64,000 nucleotides of DNA from Nakamurella multipartita DSM 44233 (lineage in GTDB: Bacteria > Actinomycetota > Actinomycetes > Mycobacteriales > Nakamurellaceae). Each line of letters starts with the position of its first letter. The first letter of the stretch is position 1. A program made the position numbers and the translations under genes. The stretch spans positions 1,054,001 through 1,118,000 of the forward strand of contig NC_013235.1 in assembly GCF_000024365.1 (NCBI RefSeq), written 5' to 3'. The notes below the pieces were generated by a model. That model did no database searches and was not told where the DNA came from. It worked only from the letters and a program-made list of their open reading frames with translations. Shown piece by piece: positions 47,399 to 55,114 of this stretch.

Positions 47399-48358
47399 TC
47401 AGTGGGCGCGCCGGGCCACCGAGGTGCGGCGAGCCTGCCGCATGGCGTCGACGGTGAAGACGATCAACGCGGACCACACCAGCACGAACCCGACCCAGCG
47501 ATAGGCCGGCATGGGCTCGTGGAACCAGAGGACGCCGAGCAGGAACTGCAGCACCGGGGTCAGGTACTGCAGCAGGCCCAGGATGGACAGCGGCAGGGCC
47601 TGGGCGGCGGCCGCGAAGGCCAGCAACGGGACACAGGTGACCAGTCCGGTCGAGGCCATCAGCAGTACGTGACCGCTCCCGTAGGAGGCGAACGTGGACG
47701 TGCCGGCCACCGTGATGGTGACCACGTAGATCAGGGCGGGGACGAACTGGACCAGTCCCTCCGCGGTCAACGACGCGGTCGGGGCCAGCGGGATGATCTT
47801 CTTGACCAGCCCGTAGAAGCCGAATGAGAACGCCAGGGACAGCGCGACCCAGGGGAAGCTGCCGCCGGCCACTGCGAGCACGACCACGGCGCCGGTGCCC
47901 AGGCCGACCGCGGTCCACTGCGGAATCCGCAGCCGCTCCCGGAAGAGCAGCACCCCCAGCACCACGCTGACCAGAGGGTTGATGAAGTAGCCCAGGGCGG
48001 CCTCGACGACGTGCCCGTTGTTGACCGCCCAGATGTAGATGACCCAGTTGACCGAGATCAGGATGGCCGCGGCCACCACCAGACCCCACACGCGCGGCGG
48101 CATGGTCACGATCGCCCGCCAGCCACGGACGACGGTCAGGATGATCGAGGAGATCGGCAGCGACCAGAGCATCCGGTGGGCAAGGATCTCGATCGCCCCG
48201 GCCGGCTCCAGCAGGGGGAAGTACAGCGGGAACATGCCCCACAGGCCGTAGGCGATGAGGCCGAACATCAGGCCGCGGGGCGGCACGGCGTTCGTTGACG
48301 CGGGGGTGACGCCGGCCTTCGATCGTGACCCGGCCGGTAGGCCCGACTCCTGCGGCAC
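47399..48358 (-). CDS. rarD: RarD-type EamA permease
   Basis: The protein of up to 319 residues has ten hydrophobic helices in two EamA repeats. RarD marks are GLIAYGLWGMFPLYFPLLEP, EILAHRMLWSL, ISVNWVIYIWAVNNGHVVEA, ALGYFINPLVSVVLGVLLFR and LQYLTPVLQFLLGVLWFHEP. It is named from chloramphenicol sensitivity in other bacteria; the true substrate is unknown. The GTG start at 48358 gives about 29 polar residues before the first helix; a later start is possible. Confidence 0.9.
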   Translation of the reverse strand: MPQESGLPAGSRSKAGVTPASTNAVPPRGLMFGLIAYGLWGMFPLYFPLLEPAGAIEILAHRMLWSLPISSIILTVVRGWRAIVTMPPRVWGLVVAAAILISVNWVIYIWAVNNGHVVEAALGYFINPLVSVVLGVLLFRERLRIPQWTAVGLGTGAVVVLAVAGGSFPWVALSLAFSFGFYGLVKKIIPLAPTASLTAEGLVQFVPALIYVVTITVAGTSTFASYGSGHVLLMASTGLVTCVPLLAFAAAAQALPLSILGLLQYLTPVLQFLLGVLWFHEPMPAYRWVGFVLVWSALIVFTVDAMRQARRTSVARRAH

Positions 48359-48469
48359 TCGACACCCCGATCCTCTGCCGGTTCACGGTAGGTCGGGTGG
48401 GGCCCGGCAAGCGAATCGGACGTGCCCCGGTCGCCTGGGCGGGCCGGGGCACGGGCGGCTGCACGGCCG

Positions 48470-48727
48470 TCAGCAACTGCCGCCGTCGCCCCCGCCGCCA
48501 CCCCCGCCGCCACTGTCGCCGAACGAGCAGCCGCCGCCGTCGTGGCCGCCGCCCCAGCTGCCGCCGTCGAAGGCGCCCCCGAACCAGCCGCTGCTGCCGC
48601 TGTCCCCGGCCCCGGTGTGGGTGGTCCGCCGTCGCCGGCCACCCGGCGCGGGCCGGCGGGCCGACCCGATGATCGACCCGATCACGATGAGCGCCGCCAG
48701 CACGATCCACACCACTGCGAGTTCCAT
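48470..48727 (-). CDS. small glycine-rich single-helix membrane protein
   Basis: The 85-residue protein begins with one transmembrane helix (AVVWIVLAALIVIGSIIG, residues 4-21), a basic stop (RRPAPGGRRRR) and a Gly/Ser/Asp-rich tail with repeated WGGG/DGG patterns ending in GGSC. The ATG at 48727 follows a clear GGGAGG. The tail resembles secreted or cytoplasmic low-complexity tails of unknown role; the final Cys is notable. No family assigned. Confidence 0.65.
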   Translation of the reverse strand: MELAVVWIVLAALIVIGSIIGSARRPAPGGRRRRTTHTGAGDSGSSGWFGGAFDGGSWGGGHDGGGCSFGDSGGGGGGGGDGGSC

Positions 48728-48818
48728 CTCGACCTCCCTGTCGCTGGGCTGCTGCCGATCGGACCGGTCCGGTCCTGAGGCAACGGTGGCAGCGACCGCG
48801 GGCTCGCGGAAGTAGGCT

Positions 48819-48830
48819 TGCAATATTGCA
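48819..48830. promoter_or_regulatory. perfect 12-bp palindrome before the DUF5753 regulator
   Basis: TGCAATATTGCA is a perfect palindrome 27 bases upstream of the ATG at 48857, in an otherwise GC-rich region. It is a likely operator for the XRE protein encoded directly downstream. Confidence 0.5.
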
Positions 48831-48856
48831 CGATTAGATCAAGGGAAGGTAAAGCG

Positions 48857-49786
48857 ATGGCTGCCGATCCGCCGTCGGTGCGGGAACGCCGGCTGGCCGC
48901 CGAACTGCGCCGGGCCCGCCAGGCCGCGCAGCTCAACGGCCGCGAGGTCGCCGCGCTCACCGGGTGGTCGACGTCCAAGGTGTCCCGGATCGAGAACGGC
49001 CGGATCGGCATCGGCGCGGCCGATCTGGACCGGCTGCTGGAGCTGTACCAGGTGCCGCCGGACGCGTCCGCGCTGTTGCGGCGACTGGCGCCCGACGGCC
49101 GGGCCCACGGCTGGTGGGAGGCGTACGCGGATTCGCTGTCCACCGGGTACGCCACCCTGCTGCGGCTGGAGGCCGGGTCGAGCGCCCTGCGCAGCTACTG
49201 CGCGCTGATCCCGCACCCGCTGTTGATGACGCCGGCCTACATCCGGCAGGTCGTCCGCTCGACCTGGCAGCAGCCGTCGGCGACCGAGATCGATCGGCGC
49301 GTCCAGGTGTGCCTGCGCCGCCAATCCGTGCTCACCCGGGACGAGGGCCCGGACCGCACGACGCCGAGGCGGCTGGAACTGGCGGTGGTGCTGGACGAGG
49401 CGGTGCTGCACCGGGCGGCCACCGCCGGGCCGGCCCGACCGGAGGATTCCGGCCATGCCGGCGCCGATCCGATCGCGATCCGCCGGGACCAGCTCGCGCA
49501 CCTGCTGTCCGCCGCCCGCTGGCCGGCGGTGACCATCCAGGTCCTGCCGTTCACGGCCGGCATCCCGCCGGTGAGCGCCGGGTCGTTCTCCCTGCTGGAG
49601 TCGGCCGCCACCGGCGCGCCCGACCTGGTCTACCTGGAGAACAAGACGCGGATCTCGTTCGTCGACGGCGAGGACGAGGTCGACCGTTACGCCCGCGACC
49701 ATCGGCTGCTCACCGAACTGGCGCTGCCCCCGGCGGACTCGGCCGACCTGATCGCCGACCTCGCGCGGGGGAGCAGCGGCCGGTGA
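48857..49786 (+). CDS. XRE-family regulator with DUF5753 (Scr1/WhiJ-like)
   Basis: The 309-residue protein has an N-terminal HTH (RLAAELRRARQAAQLNGREV ... GWSTSKVSRIENGRIGIG) and then the roughly 200-residue DUF5753 effector domain with ALIPHPLLMTPAYIRQVVRS, RRQSVLTRD, QLAHLLSAA, VTIQVLPFTAGIPPVSAGSF and YLENKTRISFVDGEDEVDRY. In Streptomyces such proteins (WhiJ, Scr1 group) usually sit beside a small DUF397 gene; none is found here. The ATG at 48857 follows GGGAAGG. Its stop abuts the convergent yajQ stop within TGATCA. Confidence 0.9.
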   Translation: MAADPPSVRERRLAAELRRARQAAQLNGREVAALTGWSTSKVSRIENGRIGIGAADLDRLLELYQVPPDASALLRRLAPDGRAHGWWEAYADSLSTGYATLLRLEAGSSALRSYCALIPHPLLMTPAYIRQVVRSTWQQPSATEIDRRVQVCLRRQSVLTRDEGPDRTTPRRLELAVVLDEAVLHRAATAGPARPEDSGHAGADPIAIRRDQLAHLLSAARWPAVTIQVLPFTAGIPPVSAGSFSLLESAATGAPDLVYLENKTRISFVDGEDEVDRYARDHRLLTELALPPADSADLIADLARGSSGR

Positions 49787-50278
49787 TCAGCGGTAGTTGG
49801 TGAACTGCAGGGCGATGTCCAGATCGGCGTTCTTGAGCAGTGCGATGACGGCCTGCAGGTCGTCGCGCTTCTTGCCCGTCACCCGCAGCTGATCGCCCTG
49901 GATCTGCGCCTGGACGCCCTTGGGGCCCTCGTCCTTGATCCGCTTGGCGATCGCCTTGGCCTTGTCCGAGGCGATGCCCTGGACGATCTTGCCGGTCACC
50001 TTGTAGGTCTTGCCCGAGGCGGTGGGCTCGCCCATGTCCAGGGCCCGCAGCGAGATCCCGCGCTTGACCAGCTTCTCCTTGAACACCTCGATCGCGGCCA
50101 GGCAGCGCTCCTCGGTGCTGGAGGTGATGGTCACCCCCTCCTCGCCGGCCCACACGATGGTGGTGTCGGTGCCGCGGAAGTCGAACCGCTGGGACAGTTC
50201 CTTGGCCGCCTGGTTGAGGGCGTTGTCCGCCTCCTGATGGTCGACCTTGCTGACGATGTCGAACGAGGCGTCTGCCAC
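49787..50278 (-). CDS. yajQ: YajQ-family nucleotide-binding (c-di-GMP-type) protein
   Basis: The 163-residue protein has the YajQ start [20 protein letters not shown], then [31 protein letters not shown] and the C-terminal [20 protein letters not shown]. Xanthomonas YajQ homologues bind cyclic di-GMP and act with transcription factors; whether actinobacterial ones do is unknown. The GTG at 50278 follows GGAAGGAGT. A GGDEF/EAL protein gene lies 540 bases away across tRNA-Tyr. Confidence 0.93.
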   Translation of the reverse strand: MADASFDIVSKVDHQEADNALNQAAKELSQRFDFRGTDTTIVWAGEEGVTITSSTEERCLAAIEVFKEKLVKRGISLRALDMGEPTASGKTYKVTGKIVQGIASDKAKAIAKRIKDEGPKGVQAQIQGDQLRVTGKKRDDLQAVIALLKNADLDIALQFTNYR

Positions 50279-50464
50279 GACTGACTCCTTCCCGAAGTGC
50301 GCTTGACCGGCCGCCGGTCCGCGGTGCGAACCGGGTCCGGCCCACCATCCAACACCCGCCCGCGGGCGGGCGGACCAGGCAGGCCCGATCCGGCTCGATG
50401 CCGATTCGGTTCCCGCGCGGTCGCCCGGTACGCTGTGTCGGGCCCGGCTCGCCGGGCACATCCC

Positions 50465-50546
50465 GGCAGGTTGCCCGAGCGGCCAAAGGGAGCTGACTGT
50501 AAATCAGCCGGCATTGCCTACGGGGGTTCGAATCCCTCACCTGCCA
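50465..50546 (+). tRNA. tRNA-Tyr (anticodon GTA)
   Basis: Acceptor arm GGCAGGT/ACCTGCC, D arm with CCCGAGCGG, anticodon stem GCTGA/TCAGC with GTA at 50499-50501, a long variable arm and GGTTCGAATCC T-loop. At 82 bases it is a class II tRNA, as bacterial tRNA-Tyr should be. The CCA end is not encoded. Confidence 0.97.
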
Positions 50547-50558
50547 CCGCGGTGGACA

Positions 50559-50590
50559 AGCGGGTTCGCTCTACGGAGCGGGCCCGCTTT
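50559..50590 (+). terminator. terminator after tRNA-Tyr
   Basis: AGCGGG-TT-CGCTC, loop TACG, GAGCG-GG-CCCGCT, then TTTGTCGTTT. A stem of 11 pairs with an internal GG/TT bulge and a modest T-rich tail, 13 bases after the tRNA. Confidence 0.75.
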
Positions 50591-50729
50591 GTCGTTTCCG
50601 GGCCGAGCGAGTCCCCGACGAGAGGCCCGGCCCACGGCACGTACTGGCGGTGTGCGCTGAACGGGTAAAGAGATTCACCCAGGCTCACGCAGGTGCTCAC
50701 CTTTCTGCCATAATTTCGCTGATCGTTTT

Positions 50730-50744
50730 ACTATCTGTGATAGT
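50730..50744. promoter_or_regulatory. inverted repeat upstream of the EAL gene
   Basis: ACTATC-TGT-GATAGT is a perfect 6-bp inverted repeat in an AT-rich stretch (50700-50750) about 76 bases before the GGDEF/EAL gene. It may be an operator or part of the promoter. Nothing else is seen in the 50591-50819 gap. Confidence 0.4.
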
Positions 50745-50819
50745 TCATCGTCACCCACCCGGCAGGAGCTCGGTCTCAATCACCCGGACGCGACCCGGCT
50801 AGGGGAAGGGAGCTTCGTA

Positions 50820-53381
50820 ATGACGAAAGCCCTTCACCCGACCGCCCGGTCCCGGCGGACGTTCTCGGCCCGCCAGGTGTTCCCGGTGGTCGCCACGGTG
50901 ATGTTCCTGCTGGCCGGAGCCCTCTGGGTGCCGGTCCTGCGGCTGTCGGCCAACCTGGTCGATCCCGAGTACCTGCTGCTGGGCATGCTGGTCCTGCTGG
51001 TGGCGTTCCTGGCCGGCGAACTGTTCCCCCTGCACATCGAGGTCCGCCGGGAAACGTTGCTGGTCAGCGGATCCGAACTGCCGATGGTCTTGGGGCTGTT
51101 GCTGTTGCCGGCCTGGACGGTCGGGCTGACCCACCTGGTGGCCAGCGGACTGGTCTTTTTGTTCCGGCGGGACAGCTCCCGCAACATCGCGGTCAACCTG
51201 TCGTTCATCGCCGCCGAGACCGGCGCCGCGGCCCTGATCATGTTGCTGATCACCCGAGCCGCCCCGGCCCCGCCGGTCGGCGTGCAGTACCTGGCGGTCT
51301 CGGTCGGCGTGCTGACCGGGGCACTGCTGTCGGCGATCGCCGTCGGGCTGACCTACCGGCTGCTCGGTCCGGCCGAACCGCTGGGCCGGATCATCGTCCG
51401 GTCGATGATCTCGGCATTGGCCATCGTGACGTTCGCGCTGGTCGGCTACACCGTGTGGATGGCCGGTCCGTTCGGGCCGTGGCTGTGCGTGGCCCTGGCC
51501 GGGGTCCTGGCCGTGCTCTACCGGACCTACTTCGTCTTCCTGCGCCAGCACGCCGACCTGACCCGGATGTACAGCTTCGTCCGCGAGGTCGGTGCGGTGG
51601 GCGCCGCGGCCGACGGGTGGCGGGGCGTGCTCGAGCAGGTGCGCGATCAGTTCAACGCCGAGGTGGCGGTGCTGCGCCTGGACGAGGGTGACGGCTCTCT
51701 GGCCGGTATCGCCGTCGGCCCCGACGGGCCGCGCCCGGAGCGGACGCTGCCGGACACCGACCCGCTGCTGGTGCAGGCCCGGTCCGAGGGTCGGGTCCGG
51801 GTCTCGACCGATCGGACCATGGACACCCCGGTGCTCGCGGCCCTGGCCGAACGGCAGGCGTGGGACGTGCTCGTGGTGCCGCTGCGCTCGGGCGACCGGG
51901 ACCGCGGTTACCTGGAACTGCACGACCGGCTCAGCCGCTGGGACCGCTTCCGGGACGAGGACCTCCGGGTCCTGGAGACGCTGGGCGGCCACGTCGCCAC
52001 CGCCCTGGACAATCTGCGGCTGATGGATTCGTTGCGGCACGAGGCCTACCACGACGCCATCACCGGCCTGCGCAACCGGGTCGGTCTCACCGTCGCCGGC
52101 CAGGAGGCGATGTCCGGCGGGGGCGGGGGCGCCATCCTGCTGGTCGAGCTCAATGTCCTGTCCCAGGTCAACAACGCCCTCGGGCACGACCGCGGGGAGC
52201 TGCTGCTGCGGATGGCCGGCGAGCGGCTGGTCGCGCTGGTCGGACCGACCCGCCCGGTCGCCCGGATCGAGGCCGATCGGTTCGCCGTGCTCTGCGAGCC
52301 GCTGCCCGAGACCGAGCTGACCGCGCTGGGCGGGCAGATGCTCTCCGCCGTCGGCGGCGGGTACTCGATCGACGGCATCGAGATCGATCCCCAGGGGGCG
52401 GTCGGCATCGCCGTCGTCCCGGCCGGCGCGGCCGGTCATGGCTCCGACAGCGGCCTGGAACCCAGCGTGCTGCTGCAGCGGGCCGAGATGGCCATGCTGG
52501 CGGCCAAGGTCCGGCAGGAGTCGGTGCAGATCTACCGGCCCAGCATGGGGGAGGTCTACCGGCGCCGGTTCCAGCTGGTCACCCAGTTCCGGCAAGCGGT
52601 CGAGCAGGGCCGGATCATCGTGCACTACCAGCCCAAGGTCGACCTGGCCCACCGGGAGCTGGTCGGCGTCGAGGCGTTGGTGCGCTGGATGCATCCGGAA
52701 TTCGGGCTCGTCTCGCCGGCCGAGTTCGTCGAGGCGATCGAGGCCACCGGTTCGATCGACATCCTGCTCGAGCACGTGCTGGACAGCGTGCTGGCCCAGC
52801 TGTGGCAGTGGCGCAGCGCTGGGCTGCATATCACCGCGTCGGTCAACCTGTCGGTGCACAACCTGCTGGCCGAGAACTTCCCGGCCACCGTGGCCGCGGC
52901 CCTGCGCCGGCACCAGGTGCCGGCCCAGCTGCTCACCTTCGAGATCACCGAGTCGAACGTGATGACCGACCCGGAACACTCGCTGCCGGTCCTGCGCGAG
53001 CTGCACGCCATGGGCATCCAGCTGTCGGTCGACGACTTCGGGACCGGCTACTCCTCCCTGGCCTACCTGCGGCGACTGCCGATCGACGAGATCAAGATCG
53101 ACCGCTCGTTCGTGCAGGGGATGGGCACCGACCTGTCGGACCTGGCCATCGTCCGGGCCATCGTCGACCTGGGCCACTCGCTGGGCCTGCGGGTGGTCGC
53201 CGAGGGCGTGGAAGAGGAGGCGGCCCGGGACGCGCTGCGCGAGATGGCCTGCGACGAGGCTCAGGGCTTCCTGATCTCCCGTCCGGTGCCGCTGGATCGG
53301 TTCGAGGCCTGGCTGGCCTCGCGCACGGTCAGCATCTACGACCCGGCCTCGACCACCCACGTGCTGCGGATGATGAGTTGA
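50820..53381 (+). CDS. membrane protein with GAF-like, degenerate GGDEF and EAL domains (c-di-GMP phosphodiesterase)
   Basis: The 853-residue protein has about eight N-terminal helices (residues 20-240), a GAF-like region (about 255-400), a GGDEF domain whose active motif is replaced by EADRF (residues 484-488), and an EAL domain from about 580. The EAL motif at 618-620, TESNVM, DDFGTGYSSLAYL (Asp738, Asp739) and DRSFVQ are intact, so c-di-GMP hydrolysis is expected while cyclase activity is not. The membrane and GAF parts would sense an unknown signal. The ATG at 50820 follows GGGGAAGGGAG. Confidence 0.9.
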   Translation: MTKALHPTARSRRTFSARQVFPVVATVMFLLAGALWVPVLRLSANLVDPEYLLLGMLVLLVAFLAGELFPLHIEVRRETLLVSGSELPMVLGLLLLPAWTVGLTHLVASGLVFLFRRDSSRNIAVNLSFIAAETGAAALIMLLITRAAPAPPVGVQYLAVSVGVLTGALLSAIAVGLTYRLLGPAEPLGRIIVRSMISALAIVTFALVGYTVWMAGPFGPWLCVALAGVLAVLYRTYFVFLRQHADLTRMYSFVREVGAVGAAADGWRGVLEQVRDQFNAEVAVLRLDEGDGSLAGIAVGPDGPRPERTLPDTDPLLVQARSEGRVRVSTDRTMDTPVLAALAERQAWDVLVVPLRSGDRDRGYLELHDRLSRWDRFRDEDLRVLETLGGHVATALDNLRLMDSLRHEAYHDAITGLRNRVGLTVAGQEAMSGGGGGAILLVELNVLSQVNNALGHDRGELLLRMAGERLVALVGPTRPVARIEADRFAVLCEPLPETELTALGGQMLSAVGGGYSIDGIEIDPQGAVGIAVVPAGAAGHGSDSGLEPSVLLQRAEMAMLAAKVRQESVQIYRPSMGEVYRRRFQLVTQFRQAVEQGRIIVHYQPKVDLAHRELVGVEALVRWMHPEFGLVSPAEFVEAIEATGSIDILLEHVLDSVLAQLWQWRSAGLHITASVNLSVHNLLAENFPATVAAALRRHQVPAQLLTFEITESNVMTDPEHSLPVLRELHAMGIQLSVDDFGTGYSSLAYLRRLPIDEIKIDRSFVQGMGTDLSDLAIVRAIVDLGHSLGLRVVAEGVEEEAARDALREMACDEAQGFLISRPVPLDRFEAWLASRTVSIYDPASTTHVLRMMS

Positions 53382-53431
53382 TCGACGCCGCGCTGGTGCG
53401 GAGCACCCCTTGACGTGGGGTAGAGTTGTCC

Positions 53432-53469
53432 GGGCTCACGAGCTTAGGAAAGTTCGCGGTTCGTGAGCC
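53432..53469 (+). other. hairpin between the EAL gene and tRNA-Thr
   Basis: GGCTCACGA at 53432-53440 and TCGTGAGCC at 53461-53469 are perfect 9-base inverse complements around a 20-base loop. It may be a terminator for the EAL gene or part of the tRNA precursor. A -10-like TAGAGT at 53420-53425 stands directly before it, favouring the latter. Confidence 0.5.
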
Positions 53470-53489
53470 GATTGCAGTGCGCAGTGCCC

Positions 53490-53562
53490 GCCCCTTTAGC
53501 TCAGTCGGCAGAGCGTCTCCATGGTAAGGAGAAGGTCTACGGTTCGATTCCGTAAAGGGGCT
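53490..53562 (+). tRNA. tRNA-Thr (anticodon GGT)
   Basis: Acceptor GCCCCTT/AAGGGGC, anticodon stem TCTCC/GGAGA with GGT at 53523-53525, T-arm GGTTCGATTCC. 73 bases; CCA not encoded. It precedes tRNA-Met and rpmG as in other actinobacteria. Confidence 0.97.
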
Positions 53563-53574
53563 CGGACGGTGACG

Positions 53575-53603
53575 ACGGGCGGCGGAACAAGATTGCCGCC
53601 CGT
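53575..53603 (+). terminator. hairpin terminator between tRNA-Thr and tRNA-Met
   Basis: ACGGGCGGC at 53575-53583 pairs perfectly with GCCGCCCGT at 53595-53603, followed by TTCGTT. It may partially terminate or delimit processing between the two tRNA genes. Confidence 0.65.
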
Positions 53604-53636
53604 TTCGTTCACTCCAGCGGGGTTTCCGGCCCGCGA

Positions 53637-53709
53637 GGCGGTGTAGCTCAGTTGGCAGAGCAAGCGGCTCATAATCGCTGTGTCGCCGGTTCAAGTCCGG
53701 CCACCGCTA
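53637..53709 (+). tRNA. tRNA-Met (anticodon CAT)
   Basis: Acceptor GGCGGTG/CACCGCT, anticodon stem AGCGG/TCGCT with CAT at 53670-53672, T-arm GCCGG/CCGGC. 73 bases, CCA not encoded. It lacks the GGG/CCC anticodon stem of initiators, so it is an elongator; a lysidine-modified tRNA-Ile2 cannot be excluded, but the position before rpmG favours Met. Confidence 0.93.
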
Positions 53710-53825
53710 CGTGCCCAGCGCGGACCGCCGCCGCGGGGGTCGGGGAAGCCCGGATCCCGCGGGCGGTTCCCGCTGGATGACTCCGTTCGACCGAGCACCA
53801 AGCAACAGGAAAAGAGATACCCACC

Positions 53826-53990
53826 GTGGCCGCCACCGACGTTCGCCCCAAGATCACCTTGGCGTGCGAGGAGTGCAAGCACCGGAACTACATCACCCGC
53901 AAGAACCGGCGTAACGACCCGGATCGGCTGGAGATCAAGAAGTTCTGCCCCAACTGCGGCGTGCACCGTAAGCACAAGGAAACCCGCTGA
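53826..53990 (+). CDS. rpmG: 50S ribosomal protein L33
   Basis: The 54-residue protein has [20 protein letters not shown] and [15 protein letters not shown]. Both CxxC pairs (CEEC and CPNC) are present, so this is the zinc-binding form of L33. The GTG at 53826 follows AGGAAAAGAG. It lies between tRNA-Met and hadA, the conserved actinobacterial order. Confidence 0.97.
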   Translation: MAATDVRPKITLACEECKHRNYITRKNRRNDPDRLEIKKFCPNCGVHRKHKETR

Positions 53991-54005
53991 TCTAGGCCGC
54001 TGACC

Positions 54006-54455
54006 GTGCCTGTCGATCCCTCATTCATCGGGAAGCCGTTCCCGTACCCGATGTCCTACATCGTGGGCGTGGAGAAGATCCGCGACTTCGCCAGCGCCAT
54101 CGGCGACGACAACCCGCTGTACCACGATCGGGACGCGGCCCGGCGGGCCGGCCACGCCGACCTCGTCGCTCCGCCGACGTTCGGCGTCGCCATCATCACC
54201 CGCGCCCAGGACGAGGTGCTGTTCAATCCGGCGCTCGGCCTGGACTACTCCCGGGTCGTGCACGGCGATCAGCGCTTCGTCTTCCGGCGTCCCGTCGTGG
54301 CCGGTGACGAGCTGTTCTGCACCTTCTTCGTGGACAGCTCCCGGATGGTCCAGGGCAATGAGTTCCTGGGTCTGCGCACCGAGGTGGCCGACCCGGCCGG
54401 CGAACCGGTGTTGACCGTCTACGGCACGTTGGTCGTCAGGGGGCCCGACGCATGA
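54006..54455 (+). CDS. hadA: (3R)-hydroxyacyl-ACP dehydratase subunit HadA
   Basis: The 149-residue MaoC/FAS1-like N-terminal hot-dog protein reads FIGKPFPYPMSYIVGVEKIR then DFASAIGDDNPLYHDR, and VHGDQRFVFRRPVVAGDEL. In mycobacteria HadA is the substrate-binding partner of catalytic HadB in fatty acid (mycolate) elongation. Here it probably serves type II fatty acid synthesis in an organism that need not make mycolates. The GTG at 54006 lies 15 bases after rpmG; the stop overlaps the hadB ATG (ATGA). Confidence 0.9.
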   Translation: MPVDPSFIGKPFPYPMSYIVGVEKIRDFASAIGDDNPLYHDRDAARRAGHADLVAPPTFGVAIITRAQDEVLFNPALGLDYSRVVHGDQRFVFRRPVVAGDELFCTFFVDSSRMVQGNEFLGLRTEVADPAGEPVLTVYGTLVVRGPDA

Positions 54456-54883
54456 GCCTGGTCCCGAAGTTCGAATCGGTGTCGGTCGGTGACGAGCTCG
54501 CTCCGCTCACCATGACTGTCGACCGGGCCCGGCTGGTCCGGTACGCCGGGGCGTCCAGCGACTTCAACCGCATTCACTGGAGCGAATCGACCGCCGCCGC
54601 GGTCGGGCTGCCCGGCATCCTGGCCCACGGCATGCTCACCATGGCCCTGGCCGGCCGGGTGGTCACCAACTGGGTCGGCGACCCGGGCGCGGTGCTCGAG
54701 TTCGGCACCCGCTTCACCCGGCCCGTCTTCGTGCCCGACGACGCCGAGGGCGCCACCATTGACTTCACCGCCGCGGTCCGGGCGCTGGACGCCGACGCGC
54801 GCACGGCCCAGGTCGACATCACCGCGAAGTACAACGGGCAGACCGTGCTCGGCCGCGCCCGAGCCACCGTCGCGCTGAGCTGA
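54452..54883 (+). CDS. hadB: (3R)-hydroxyacyl-ACP dehydratase subunit HadB
   Basis: The 143-residue MaoC-type hydratase has the catalytic Asp/His motif in YAGASSDFNRIHWSESTAA, then LPGILAHGMLTMALAGRVVT and the double-hotdog strands FGTRFTRPVFVPDDAEG. It forms the active heterodimer with HadA. No hadC homologue follows; repeat E and an aminotransferase come instead. Start coupled to hadA. Confidence 0.9.
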   Translation: MSLVPKFESVSVGDELAPLTMTVDRARLVRYAGASSDFNRIHWSESTAAAVGLPGILAHGMLTMALAGRVVTNWVGDPGAVLEFGTRFTRPVFVPDDAEGATIDFTAAVRALDADARTAQVDITAKYNGQTVLGRARATVALS

Positions 54884-54931
54884 CGCCGGCCGCCGCGCCC
54901 CCCTTCTCGAGGGGAACCAGCGCTCCCCGAA

Positions 54932-55035
54932 CCGCGCGGATCAACTCTGCCGGCGCGGCCGAAGTAGGGGCCAGATGTGACTGGTGCGACGGAAGTAGCC
55001 GACTTCGGCCGCGCGGCCGTAGATGATCCGCGCGG
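54932..55035. repeat. dispersed palindromic repeat E (104 bp)
   Basis: Outer arms CCGCGCGGATCA (54932-54943) and TGATCCGCGCGG (55024-55035) and inner arms GCGCGGCCGAAGT (54953-54965) and ACTTCGGCCGCGC (55002-55014) are all perfect inverse complements. The element lies between the convergent hadB and aminotransferase genes and probably terminates both. It shares its left half and ATGTGAC centre with repeat D at 46359. Confidence 0.85.
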
Positions 55036-55114
55036 GCCGAGACAGGCGTCGGGCCGGCCCGGGCCGGGCGGCTGACCGCCCGGCCCGCGCTCAGCCCGTC
55101 GCTCGGTCCGTCGG

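Noticed and set aside
50820-53381. Diguanylate cyclase activity
   Set aside because: The GGDEF motif reads EADRF, lacking the catalytic residues; only the EAL domain looks active.
53408-53425. TTGACG and TAGAGT as a tRNA-Thr promoter pair
   Set aside because: They are only 6 bases apart; TAGAGT may still be a -10 box but lacks a -35 at normal distance.
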